Origin: Cyclina sinensis
Lineage: Eukaryota; Mollusca; Bivalvia; Venerida; Veneridae
Direction of reading: 5' to 3'
Assembly (NCBI GenBank): GCA_012932295.1
Contig: JAAONU010000004.1
Coordinates: forward strand, 9,300,630-9,364,629
Length of the DNA: 64,000 nt
Position 1 is the first letter of the stretch. Every line of letters begins with the position of its first letter. The notes under the pieces are model-generated. The model had not been told where the DNA came from. It did no database searches and was given only the letters and a program-made list of their open reading frames with translations. Below are positions 48,885 through 63,800 of this stretch, one piece after another. The position numbers and the translations under genes are program-made.

Positions 48885-51800
48885 TTAGACAGACTGTTTC
48901 ATAATTTTGCGGCCCCTTTTGGTACCCGTCTTGGGATCATATTTGGACAGTGGGCCGCCTGTCAGTTGAATAGGTGTACTCTCGATGGCCACATTCCTGC
49001 CGCTAAATGCCTGCAATAGAACAACATAAATGTTATCTATACTGATGTATAGGTATTAGGGTTACATCACTACATTACAGCCACTGTGCCTCAGTTACAT
49101 TCTACAAATGCATAACATGCCATTGTAACTGAAGCAAATGAAAAAAAAACCTATTAACTGTCAATAAACTTATTTGTAAAACAATATAAGGACCTGCTGT
49201 TTCAACGTATTTCATTTCTGATACACGTCTTATTTATCTTTAAACTAATTCAAGACTTTTTCACTGCTCTATACATGTATATAAAACATCTCTTTATTAC
49301 ATTTTTTTTATTCTCTACTTAATGCTTAAAGTGACTGACTCACAAATGGGCCGACGATGAAAAAAAAAGAAAATGTTCTTACATCTTGAAATTTTGGCTG
49401 CAGTTGTGAAGAACATATTCAAACTAAGCTACTGATTCATGTTTTTAATACAGAAAAACATAAAAATATAAAGTTTTACACACTTTTATCGGTAAAAAAT
49501 TTACCCCGTTAGTCAAGGGGTATATACTTTAGTTATAACATTAATTTTGACGCAATTAGACAAGAAGGCGCTGTGGCTCAGTGGTCAGATTGCCGCTCTA
49601 TATTTTACTGACCAAAAGGTCATGGGTTCGAATCCTTGTCAAGTCAAAACTTTTTTTTTCAGTTTTCATGGTGTATAGAAGCATAAAACTATGTTTTTTC
49701 CATAGTGTATTAATTCTCTTAAATTTTAAAGAAAAAAAATTTTTAACGAAATTCTGTGAGTCAGTCGCTTTAATATGTCACAATCAAATTTCTCTGAGAA
49801 ATATTTGTTCATCAACTTACTGTTGTTTTCAGGTTAGGCAGGTCAGTTTCATGGAAGAAATCACTGAAAGTAAAACAAAAAATTTACCATCCTTTGAAAA
49901 AAATCTTACACTATCATATGTGTATAAATCATAATATCAATTCATCAATTTTTATCATCACACACAGAAAATTGTAGACCACAAGTCACATTTTACACCC
50001 ATATCACCTAATGCTTTTAGATATCTAGATAGGTTACAACAGTTGAAATGGGAATCCTTGAGTCAGCAACAAACCTGACGAGTTTTCCAAAGAATTTTTT
50101 TTTTGCGCTGCATCTTTCATTCATATCAAAATAATACTGAAGGAGCTGCCTTCATTGAATGATTTTTGTTTTATTTCAATTTCCTTGATCAGGGTGTAAA
50201 AAATTAAAATATAAATGGGTTTAACATAAGCTTTTTCCATGTTTATATCAAATACTTACGAAGATTTGTATTCATTTGGTATTCTTGAGGCTTCAATGGA
50301 GCATTCCTGTCTTTCTTTAGCCGCCTGTATGATAAAGATAAATATGGTAAGTCAAATAAGTATATGACTGACCAAAGAAGTTACCAAACTTAAGGTCAAA
50401 TGATATCTATGATTTTTTCATTTTGTCAGAATCTTTCAACCAGTCTTTTACTTAAAGAATCACAGAGTAAAGCCTATTTGGTTTTGAAACACAGACATAT
50501 GAAGGGCAAAGATTTTTATTTTTAATAATAAATCAATAAGTAGCTTGGTATCTGGTTCATGTCTCAAAAGAAGCAAAATCAGGAGAAAATTGTTATGTTT
50601 TCCTAACATTTTACATGAATTAAATTAATAAATTTCTTACTGCCGTTATGTAACTACAATGACATGTCTGTCTTAGGTCATATCTTTCCGAACGACTTTT
50701 TACAAGAATTGAATTCATGAATTTCTTACTGCAGTTATGTACCTAACTACAATGACATTCTTTACTCAGTTTTCTTTTACTATACACACTAACTTCCATC
50801 CATAAAACAAAGATGCAATGTATCAGAAAAGACCACCCATCTGAGGGATTCAAACTCGTGCCCACTGGGTTAAGAGTAGTATAAAAGAAAAACTAATGCC
50901 CTAGACCACTAAATCAGAAATCTGATTCACTGACGCAGTAGTCAGTTGCTGAATTTATATATACATGGACAGGTGTACACTCGAACCCATAACAACCAGA
51001 TCAGTTAAGCATTACTTGGACATTACCTTAAGAAGTTCATAATTAGAAGTCCTTGCAACAAATTCAGTAAAGTCATTCAGTTGTTTCTCCTTCTGTCTAT
51101 AGTTTTCTCTAATCTGTAACAAAATGAAATATTCTAACTTCAGAAAAATAACATCAAAATAATTAGGAACAAATACTGGTCTAAATAATTTATGTGGTCC
51201 ATATTATTTCTTTTGCATTTCTCAAACCTATAAAACAAGAAGTTTTTGTGCCAAAACTCATCAACCAGAACCATAATAAAAGACAGACAAAATGTTTCTA
51301 AATTTCATTATCAATTTAGATTTTTTTTCTATCCTTTCCAAAGAAATTATTGGTGAATGTGAATTAATATAACAACAAACCTCAGCATAGAACTCCTGCT
51401 CATTGAGTACATCCTGACTCTGTTGTGCCTCTAGAAGTTCTTGCTGTGTGCCAGCCACGATCTCAGCACGGTTCTCTATAGCACGTGATATAGCCTCCAC
51501 AGCCTCCATGTCTGGTGTGGTTGGCCTGATCTGTTCTTGGTCAAGCTCTGATAAGATCTCTGTCCATACCTCACCCATCTGTAACAAGATATGATTAAAT
51601 TTTAAATCAAGTTTAAAATGATATCCAGAAATAAGGTGACCCTGTATTTAAGATATGTTTGATGTACTTAACATAAATTCTATTTATTTTCATTTAGAAT
51701 ACCCTTGTCATGGAATTTTATATTAAGTAATGCTAAGTACTTCCTACTAAATGATTTTCAAAGTAACTCACCAATAAATCACAAAGTTTTCTTCTAAATC

Positions 51801-54800
51801 AATTCTGCTCAATATTGATTCTATATTTGTTTTATACACCCACACTGAAGTTTATGTCTGTTATTATTTTCATAAACAAATCAAAGTACTTATCATATCA
51901 ACATTCTTTATGAGATTGTTCCTTTTTATATTAACTATCTCACCTTAAAGTCAAGTTTTTTTCAATAAGCTACCATACCTTACCTTAAAGTCAAGGTATT
52001 TCTTTAATTAGCTACCTTACCTTAAAGTCAAGGTATTTTTTAATTAGCTATCTCACCTTAAAGTCAAGTCTTTTTTTTTTCATAAGCTACCTTACCTTAA
52101 AGTCAAAGTATTTTTTAATTAGCTATCTTACCTTAAAGTCAAGGTATTTTTAAATTAGCTACCTTGTCTTAAAGTCAAGGTACGAGGTATTTTTTAATTA
52201 GCTACCTTACCTTAAAGTCAAGGTATTTTTCAATAACTGTGAGAGTAATGTGATCTTCCACAGTTAATCCAGGCAGGTCAGTGAATCCTGAAATATAGTT
52301 TCAAAATTCTGCCACTAGAATGTACAAAAGCATATCAATATATTCTGGTGTGTCCTTTAACATTCTATTCTCTTATAAAGTATCAGAGGATATTTCTGCA
52401 TTTGGTAAATTTCATGAAAAGCAGTGATTCTGGATGTATCACATATAAAAAGTTTCCGAAGTTATAACAGGCTGTAATCTAATAAGTTTATAATAAATGC
52501 ATTTACCTTTACAATGTAATTAACACAGACAAACATTTTCATGAATATTGGTCATCCAGAAAATCTTTGATTATTTCCACATTGAGGAAACAAGTAATTA
52601 TACAGTAAGTGAGTAAGTTATCTCTGGTTATAATCTAGTGAATGAATGTTTCAACCAAAAAACTATAGAAACCAGTAACATTACTGCTTTATGCCAGTCT
52701 GGACATGAAAATTTTCAAAAATGCTCTATGGATTCACTGTTTTTCAAAAAATAAAAAACAATAACAGAAAATCAACAGATGAAATCTTTCTGACCAAAAA
52801 AGTTGCAAACGCAATGTCATGCCTAGTCTACATAAAATTTCATACTAGAATTAGAGTTCATAGCAATGTGCTTATATTGTTATACTGAATATTAAAAACG
52901 TATGTAATATCTACCTATTTTACAGTACAAGGAGTAAATTTTGGCCCTCATATTTTCTGACACATCTACTATAGCCTGAGACATACAGTTGGCAGGTAGA
53001 GGTATCACTCCTTGTCCTTCTTGTAACAGTCCCATCAATGGCTTCTTCACATCTAAAACATAAAAATGAAAAATCTTTACACAACTTCTAAATTACCACT
53101 ATCTTGAAACATAACTACTACAGACCTAGCTTGTTTCAGAAAAGGTAAAAACAAGCTCATGTTATGCTAAATATCAACAAGAGCCATGTTACACATGGTT
53201 AATCCCCCCGCCGGGAAGAAGCAACCTGAAGGTTGTACTTTCAAACACTCAATATAATAATGTTTGAAGAAAATCCCACAAAAAATAGGCAAGGTAGAGT
53301 TATTGTTCTTGCAAACTGCACTTCCTACCAATGTGCTATGTCAGTGTATGAAGTTTAAATAAAATCCCTCAAGTAGTTTTAGAGTTATGCTCTGGACAAA
53401 ATTTATCAAGTAATTCTGATAAAGGGAAATAACTCTAAAAATAGGCAAGGTAGAGTTATTGTTCTTGCACACCGCATTACCTACCAATGTGCTCTGTCAG
53501 TGTATGAAGTTTAAATAAAATCCCTCAAGTAGTTTTAGAGTTATGCTCTGGACAAAATTTATCAAGTAATTCTGATAAAGGGAAATAACTCTAAAAATAG
53601 GCAAGGTAGAGTTATTGGACTTGCACACTGCACTACCTACAATGTGCTCTGTCAGTGTACTGAGTTTGAATAAAATCCCTCAAGTAGTTTTGGAGTTATG
53701 CTCCGGACAAAATTTATCAAGTAATTTTGATAAAAAGGAATAACTCTAAAAACAGGCAAGATAGAGTTATTGGACTTGCACACTGCACTACCTACCAATG
53801 TGCTCTGTCAGTGTATGAAGTTTGAATAAAATCCCTCTAGCAGTTTTGGAGTTATGCTCCGGACAAAATTTATCAAGTAAATTTGATAAAGCGGAATAAC
53901 TCTAAAAAAAGGCAAGGTAGAGTTATTGGACTTGCACATTGCACTACCTACCAATGTGCTCTGTCAGTGTATGAAGTTTGAATAAAATCCCTCAAGTAGT
54001 TTTGGAGTTATGCTCCGGACAAAATTGTTTCGGACGGACGCACGGATGCACGGACACACGGACGCACGGACGGACGAAGGGCATTCCTTATATCCCCTCC
54101 GCCTTTGGCGAGGGGATAAATAAAATGATTAAAGTGACTGGCTCACAGAATTTAGTGGAATTTTTTTTTCTTTAAAATTTAAGAGAAGTTAATATACTAT
54201 GGAAAAAACATTATATTATGCTTCTATACACCATAAAAACTGGAAAAAAAGTTTTGACTTAACCAGGATTCAAACCCATGACCTTTCTGTTGGTAAAAAT
54301 ATAGAGCGACGATCTACACCACTGAGCCACATAGACTACTTATCATGTGGCATCAAAATTAATATTATAACTAAAGCATCTACCCTGTGACTAACAGGGT
54401 AAATTTTCTACTGATAAAAGTGTGTAAAACTTTATACTTCGATGTTTTTCTGTAACAAAAAATGAGTCAGTAACTTAGTTTAGATATGTTCTTCACAATT
54501 ACAGCAAGAATTTCAAGATGTATACACATTTTTTTTTTTTTCATCGTTGGCCCATTGGTGAGTCAGTCCCTTTAAATCTGACTTTCAAACCTGACATTTC
54601 ACCTACAGCAAGGACAGAAAGTCTAAACATTGTCCTTGTTTTAACCATACCTGCTATAGCTCCATTACTATCCCTTTTAACTCCAATATCTCTCTCCTCA
54701 TTTCTCCAGATCTCACAGAACAGGTGTGCAGCTGAGGAGTTGTCTTGGCCCCGCCATGTCAGAACATGGTGCACTGTTTTGGGATTTTCACACAGATCTA

Positions 54801-57800
54801 ACAGACATCCCAGTATTAAGTTGTCCATCCCTTTGGGACATTGCTGAAAACGGAATTGTTTTATTAAAAAGATTGTCACAGAACTAAATGGCAATTTATC
54901 AATTTATGAAAAAGCAAAAATAAGAAAATTCAAAACTTAAGCTAGCTCTGTACAGAAAACACAAGTTTAATTTGGTTTAAGCAGTAGGAAGAATTTTTTT
55001 TGTGGGCTGTGGTTAAAGCGATATTAAAATAAAGATATCTGGGTCCTTGATAACTCAGTAATTAAAACATTTGCCTCTGGCTAGGAAGCTCTAGAGTTTG
55101 AAACCTAGAAAGAGCACAAGGTGTGTCTTTGGTAAAGAACACTTAGGTCATATATACACCTCAGTTCACTCAGCTGTGATTCCAGTAATCTCATAGGATT
55201 GTTTCCATCTGGGGTAGTGTCTCAAGAGCAATTTATATAAGCTCAAATATTTTTCAATATTAGTATAATCTTTTAAAAATTATTTTGAAAATTTTGTTTT
55301 TTCTATCTTGAGTACCTGTAAAAGATCAATCAATAAGAAGACACCTTCCTTCTCCAAGAAGTAGTCCTCTGTTGCATAGCAACCAACAACAGCACACCTG
55401 TATTATGAAATGGAACATATATCATACACCAACTTTCACCATTATTTATGTTTTTTAGAACTTAGTTAAAAACTAGATATATATATCTGAAGCCATACTA
55501 AATGTCTGACATGGTATCAATCTCTCTTTAATAATAATAATCTTGGCCTGCCGGACTGTTTAAGCATAGTTTTCGTTCTGAACACATGTACTTCTTACTT
55601 GCCTTTCATCCCTGAGAATTTACAAAAGTTACAAGGCTCACGTCTTGCCCCTATTTCTTTATAGTTCATTTAAGTTTGGAAATGTATCAAACTGATCATA
55701 TTTTTGCCTAAGTAGCATAAACTTATTCTTACTACTAACAAACAACTGAACTTGGTGAGTATACAATTATTTACTTGGCCTTTGAACATTGTAAAAATAT
55801 AATCTAGGAGCCACCACCAAGACACAAATTGTCCAAAAATACAGCTGTAGTTAGAAGGCAGACTTACCAAACACAGTCAATGGCAGTGAGAAGTAACCTG
55901 TGATGTCCTAGGCCACTGTTGTTCAGTTTGGGGTTAGTTTTCAGGTAATGTACACACACATTTACCCCATCATCTCCAAACAACTCCTACAAAAAGACCA
56001 CTTAGTGGTGAATTTTTTATGCATAGCAGTTTATCAAAATAACATTTATCAAAAGGAGCATGACCATTTATGTCAATTATGAATTTGTTTTAAACAATGC
56101 ACTTTATCTTGACTGTATGCCAAGCCATTCAAATTTACTTGAGAATTTGCTGTACCTGTAGATACTGAGTAAAATCAGCAGTTTAAAAATGATACAAATA
56201 CACTTGGAGACAGATTAACCATATTTTTGTTCATATGGACTGAAATTTGTAGAACTGTATAAAAATCTGAGTTTTGTGTTGTTTTTGAACATGTAGTAGT
56301 ATTCATGCTGTATAAGTTAGATAAAAACCTACCTTCCTGTGCATGTCTCCATCACAAAGACAGGACAGTATCATCATCATATCTGACTGCATTTCTACAT
56401 CAATTGCATCATCTTCTGTGTTACTATTTATAGCATTGGTCAAAATGGCTGCAAAGGTACAATTGATTAAATACAAAAAGAAAAATAGATGGAATTCCAC
56501 AGTTATTGTGTCTGAATCTATAGTTTTTTTTAAATAAAATCACATAATAATATATAAACTTCTCAATACCTTCAAAGAATGGAGCATTTTTCTCCTTGTA
56601 TTTTTTTCATAGATTTTTACACAGGTCTTAACTTTGAATTTGACTTAAAGGGCCACTAGTATTTTTGTGTTGACTGCATTTTAAAAATAGCCAAATTCTG
56701 TTGATTTATTCACACTTAAGGTTCTTATATTTTGGAAGAATCTTTATTCTATAACTATCTAATTTTTGCCAAGATATTCAATTCTTTATTGATGCAAAAA
56801 GAACTGAAACAGGTCATCTTACTTATAATCTGATTGATAGCTCCTTGGTCAGCTAGATCTTGTAATGCAAGTTCATCTCCTGTTGATACAACACTACGTA
56901 ATACCCGCAGACAGTAGCGCATCTGTGCACGCTTGTTTCCACGCCCACCTACGCCATGGATACTGTTGCCATGACCACCAAAGTCCTCTGTGAAAATAGC
57001 AATGGTCATACTCTGAGTTGTATCTAAACTGGGGCATTAACAATTTTTAACAGTGTTGCATAAAATGGTGTAACTTTTTATAGTATAGTGTAAATAATAA
57101 TAAAAACATTTTAAAAACACCGTGGATACTGTTGCCATGACCACCAAAGTCCTCTGTGAAAATAACAATGGTCATGTCCTGAGTTGTACCAGAACTGGTC
57201 ATTAACAATTTTCAACAGTGATGCATAAAGTGGTGCAGTTTAAAAGTACAGTGTAAATCATAAAAACATTTTTAAATACTAGATGTATGTATCTCTACCA
57301 CAATGGCTATTTTTTTCCAAAAATTATGTAATTTTTCTGGTTTGTTTTACTTCCCTACCATTTAATTAATTTTTTTTAAAAATATACATTTTAGTGGACA
57401 GCAATCAGATGAAAGCTTCAAAAATTTGCACAAAACTCAACTAACAGCTAAACTTAGCATTTTAATTCACGAGTAGTTAAAATACTCAAAAAGCTGAATT
57501 TTGATACGAAAATTTACTTGAAGCAAAGCTTTGCATTAGAAGTTACTTGCAGGAAATTCAATCAACATTTCTATTCCTTCCCTATGGTATATGATATGTG
57601 TGTGGTAGTAACTTATAAGCAAAGCTCCTAACAATTCAAACAATGGCCAAAATTTACACACACACACAAAAATGATAATAAAAAAAATAAACAGATAACT
57701 ACATTTGTCAATATGAGAAACAGAACCTTTAAATTACAGATACCCTTAACCATGACTAGAGTATCAGCTAGAAGTCCCTCGCAAATTACCTTTTTTTTTT

Positions 57801-60800
57801 TCAAAAAGTAAGATAAAATGTGCAATTACGGTATACGGTTTCACATTTAATCCTCATTTTAACATTCATCCATGTAAAATATCCTACAAAAATATATATT
57901 CAACCATTGGGATGAAATAAAATAGCAGAAAATGAAAAAGTATTGCCTACTGAAAATGTTAATAAAAGTTAAAGCAAAAAATACAGTACAGAAAAAAAAA
58001 TCCCCGGAACCAGTTCAAAGCTATATGTTACCTATTTCATCACTGTACATATCATAACTGTACACTGAACTTGTACTTTTGTAAGAAAACAGTACTGAAA
58101 ATATATATGTTCTTTGATATGACGACAAAAGTAAATAACAATTTCTTATTGGATAGATATTTCAGGATTTTTGTTTTATTGTCTGGTTTTGTCATTATGT
58201 TATTTTGTTTTATAAAGAGCTGAGTTTTTAAAAGACTATTTACCCTGTTCCTACCAAAATATACTCAAAAATTGTTTTCCATTCTTCTTTTTAAAAAAAA
58301 TCACAATCTTTCAATTATAAAATAAAAAGAAAAATCCATTCAAAGACGAGTGCAGTCTAAAGTTTGAACTTACCTGGGCCAACACACCACTCCAACAGTA
58401 GTAAGATCCTGGTACTCCCCTGCACTGTCATATAGTCTTCTAACATTTTTGGGCACAACGCACACAGACACGACATTGCCTGAAGTTGTAGCTCTTCAAA
58501 CTGAGCTGGTGTCCATTCTCTTGGACCTGACTGACTTTCATTGGCTCGTACAAATGAAAACAGTGCCAGCATCAGGTGACCCTCTGACAAAATCTGTAAA
58601 GAGATCAACCCCAGAGAATGTTACAAGAAAATTTAAAACCCACAAATGTTTTATATGTACTGTCTAGCAACTACCTGAAGCATAATATATGTGTACCATT
58701 TCTCTTTCATGATGAAAACCAACCATCATAAACGTTTTATGTTAAAACATGTGCGCAGTAAATTTACAAGTTTTGCTCAATCTCTCTTCATTTAATGTCA
58801 ATGTTAATTAGAATCTAAATAGAAGCACAATAAGAAAAATAAGCAAAAACTTACAGGTAAAGTTGTTGGATCTTTACTAAGAGTGACCATAATGTCAAAC
58901 AACATTTTCTTCAGTTCAAAGTCTTCATGAGTCTGCATCAGTTTCAAGTGTTTCACAAGAGCATTGTGACTTTTGACTGAAAAAAATATGTAACTTTTCA
59001 AGTATGTTTTGTAAATTATATCTAAAAGTGGAATTCACCTGACCTCTTTGAGGAGTTCCGACTATACTGATACAGAAAGGATATACATATTTAAACATTT
59101 AAACATACAACCAGCAATATCAAAGAGCTGGCACATATTACTAAAAAGCTTTTAACATTAATTATTATTTTCTTAAAAGGAAACACAACATGGCACTGAC
59201 AATATGCATGATACATGTACATTCAAATAACAGTAACAAAATTAAATGACCCGACAAGCAAAAACTGAAAACCATGTAATGCCAGCCAATACAAGGGAAA
59301 ACCACAAATGAGAGAAAATGATCTGTCTTATTTCCATTGTGGTCCCTCAGAAATAATAATCGTAAAGAAAGTTTCAATATCCTACCTTCCTGAAAAGTTG
59401 AGAACACGACTAGCTGTTTTGCAAACCCTGTTTCAACAAACGGGGCATCTGGACATTTTGAAGCTATAATGGATGCCAGCACAAGTAGATCATTCCTCAA
59501 CTGTCGGTCATAGTGACTGTAACCCTGGGTTAATTGGTAAATAAAGGCATCCCTCAACTGGCTGTGATGAAAAGAAAGGAAACAAAAACATAACCTCATT
59601 TCAAACTGATTTCATAAGGAAACTCTATTTACTTTTCAAACTGAATAAACATAGCTAAAGGAGTTTTTCTCCATAACAAAGTTTTAAGGCAAATAATGTT
59701 TTAACTCAATTAAATTTACACCTTGCATTTCTGAAAAAAAGTGGTACTGGCTTTGCATTTCTAGACCTTAATACTGTTAAAGTAAAAAAATAAAATATGA
59801 TTTTATGAATTTCAATGTATTACACTCTCATTAAAAGAAAACTGGTGAAAGAATTTTCATCAACAACATCATCAATTTAATTATTTTATTATTAGATTTA
59901 TTTAAAGATTTTTATTTGTCAAAACAACATAATTTCATCATTATCCTTAAAATGCACCCTTGTATTCCCTGACACATCAAAATAACAAAGAACATGTAGT
60001 TACCTGATGCATGTAAGGTTATTTAACTGTGACATAAGTGTAGCCTGGTCTCCCTTCTCTAACAGGTTCCAGAGAATCTCTGACGACCTGAACAAAAGCT
60101 GTCCAGATGGATCTACATCCATTAGCCGAGAACAGATACGATGGGCTGCATCAGCTCGTAACATTGCCTCACATATCTTTGCTAAAAATAGATTGTCATG
60201 TACATATTAGTTTATGCTCAGCCAACTTGTGATGCTCTGGCAGTTGTATGGATTAAAGCATTAGAAGCGCATGTATTGTGTGTTCACAAACTCCGCGCAC
60301 CGGTTACGCTACGCTCAGTAAGGGGAGATCACTGCATGTGAGATTGGTGTGTTCAGTGAAAACCAAAATCATAGATGATCTGAGGTATACAATGACAAAT
60401 ATTTCTACAACACCTAGGTTTCTTTTGAAGACATTTCAAACAAATACATAATTGTTATATTAAAAGAAATGTCAGTACTCTTAAAATAAGAAAATAAAGT
60501 AATAATGTGTTGTTGTTGTTTTTTAATTTTTAATTTGGTTATATGTTTTATTTGGAAAATCATTGGATACAGAACTTGTATCTTCTTTCGTAACATTTAA
60601 AACTGTAAATGGAGGTTAAATAAAAGGTCTTGAAATTTCAGAAGCAATCAACTTTGAATTAGATACACTATTTCTGCTTGTAAAAAGAATACATGGTCTA
60701 GTCTCAAAAAAAACTTACCTGAAGTTTTTGAAAATTTCTGCAGTACATTAAGAACAGCAAGTTTGACAGGCAGGTCATTCTCCAACAGTGTAAGTGATTT

Positions 60801-63800
60801 GACAAGGGTCTCTGCGATATCACTGTTTTCAACAACTTTCTGGTTGTACTGAAGACTGGATGCTTTGTGATCTGAAAATGGAAGTTAAATAAAACCTCTT
60901 GAACATGTAAATGGATATTTCATTTCGTTTAAGTTATCATATAAAACTAAAAATTTCATAATAAATGTGTTATGAAAAAGATCACAGTTTTGAGAATATT
61001 CAGAGCTGGTTTTTTAAAACAATTTCGTTGTTAGATTTCTTTAGCACACTCTTGCCTTAAAACTAAATTTTAACTTACACTGCACCTCCTGGTTTTGTGG
61101 GATTTCAGAATAGAAAGCCAGTAATGTATCACAAATCTGTCTCCTCACCTCCACTGAAGCTACTCTCATCAGATAACCTAAAATATAATTAAACATAAAA
61201 TTATTTAGTCTGTAATAAAGTTAAGCTGCAGAGAAACATATAGGCATTAAGTTTTCATACATTCATTCAACATTAAACTGCAGAAAAATTATAGGCATTA
61301 AGTTTTCATACATTCATTCAACATTAAACTGCAGAAAAATTATAGACATTAAGTTTTCAAACAGCAAAGACATCTATTTTTCTTGACTGTCATACAAGTT
61401 GCCTCACCTTAGATTGAATCCAGAAACTGCTCATTTAAACCACAAGAGTGCAGGAAATTCTAATTCAATAATGGGGTTCATTTACAACTGGATAGACTGA
61501 GGCAATAGTGGAATTGACTGACTTGTCCTAGACTTTAACATGTTGATAGAATAGCACAACATCTTCTGCTAAATAGTTAAGACATTAATTATTAAACTGA
61601 CATCAGTTTTCTTTGATTTATGTATGGGTAATGGTACATAAAATTAGACTGATGATGCAGCTTTTTAATCTTTATCCTGCTTATGGTGATTATATTTGCC
61701 TTTATGACCAGTGCAGACCATGACTAGTCTGTATATTCATGCAGTCTGATCATGGTCTTCACTGTTCACTATTCAGTCAGTATTTTTACTAATACCCCTA
61801 GACAAGTCCATTTTAGAAATTTAGCAGGCTATGGGTGTTAACTATTTATCAAAACAGTTATCCTTATCAATCTTTATTGTTGTATACTGTATTCACGACT
61901 TACCAAGTTGTGACACAGATTCTATCACAATCTGTTCATAGATGAGCTCATCGGAAGATTTCTCTTTCAGGAATGGCAGACTACAGATCTTCAGTATATC
62001 TACAATGAACTGTTCATACCTTGGCTGTTCATTTACACGGTCAGCACACACATTCAGTATCTTGAAAACCTGAACTAAATCTTTCATGGGCTGACAAATA
62101 GGTTAAGGATTGAAACATACTGCTTTACTCAAAGGTAAGAACTTTGTCTGTAAGTAACTTATGTAAAAATCCATGTGTTATAAAATACAACCCTGTGCAC
62201 ATTTGTAAGAAACAACAAAAGCTACCACTTGCACTTCAGCAAAATTTAATCCTGCTCCAAGATTCAAGGTTTATAATAGCAACAACCATTGAACAGCTAC
62301 CAGACACTTAGCTTGTACTTGTATAAAACTGAAAGTGTAGACCCACATTGCGGACACATGCAACCTCAACTTTTATAATATTTCAAGTGTTAAATGGTGC
62401 ATTTTCACATATACATGCAGCTTAAAAGGTCAATGAAGAGTATATTAACCTTCAGCTTAAAAACCTCACTTTTTATTGTTTTATTGCAGACTTAGGAATT
62501 TCATATTTTTCTTTCATTTTTTGAAATGATGTGTACGTAGGCACGGGCCTTCTGTACCTAACAGGAGCTAAGCCAATGGCTACAGTTCTGTTTTTTTATT
62601 CAATCATATCAAAAGGATACAAATCCTTTAGGATAGTGCCGTAGAAGTCTTTGTAAGGCATTCATGTGTCTGTCATATAACATTGACTGAAAAAAAATAC
62701 AATTCATACATATTTACATGATCTGAGAAAATACAGGTAAAACATAATTATTCTGACAATCAGTTAAATCTTTATTTCCATTCTGAGTAAATTTATTATT
62801 TCAGTACAAATAACAGACTGATTATACCACAAAACTATCTCACAACTTCTTAATTAAGGCATGCAATACTTCTAAAATTAAGAAAAACAAACAAACTTAC
62901 TGAGTGTGGGTCTGTCAGTAACTTGACTACTCTGTTCAGATTCATTGGAATCAACTTGGCTCCCTGAAATTTTTTAATGATTTCACAATTCTAAATATGG
63001 CAATTAATCTTATCTGAATTGTAATTATGTTGTATTTGAAGTATTTTCATGCTAAAATAAATTGTCCATTTTAATATAGGTAATGTATAATAAAATAATA
63101 AGAAGTCAGTGGGGATACAAGTGTTATCTAAAATAATTACAGTAGTCGATCAAGAAGAATGGGAATTTTTGTCAATAATAATTTTGAATACAAATTTGTT
63201 TCTTTCATCAAATAAGTCTAACCTAAAACTTACTTATTGTTGCTTTCTAAAATATGACAATAACAAAAAACAGTTTTTGGTATTTTTGATGGATGTTAAA
63301 ATCCCAAAGTTTGTTTTATGATTATAATGGATTTTTATAAGCATGTCCAATGACTGTTTGTTAAACTACAGTGCTGCAGAAAATAAGTCATGTCATTCAA
63401 TATAAATTCAAAATGATAAATCTGTTTGCTGGTGTGGGTAAGTGGTCATCAAATATCACATACACCTCTTCAAAGCATCAATGTTCTTAATATGACAGTG
63501 ATTATTACTTCTGAAAAATATCTATTTCTAAAGGTTTGGTATCTGAGCAAAGTTCAGAGTGAAGGATTTATCTAGCATAAGGCAAGTTTCTAGAATTTCT
63601 CAATAGACGACACAAAGCAACTTCTGGGTACCCATTTCTTGTACTCAAATTGATTTTTCTGAGAAATATAAGCGATATACACATTAAATACAATAAAATC
63701 ATCATGTGTACATTTGATTAAGCTCTAGCCACATTCAAGACAGCCAATTATTCACATTTAGCCTCTTATGAACAAGAAATTTATACAATTATAGGAATGT

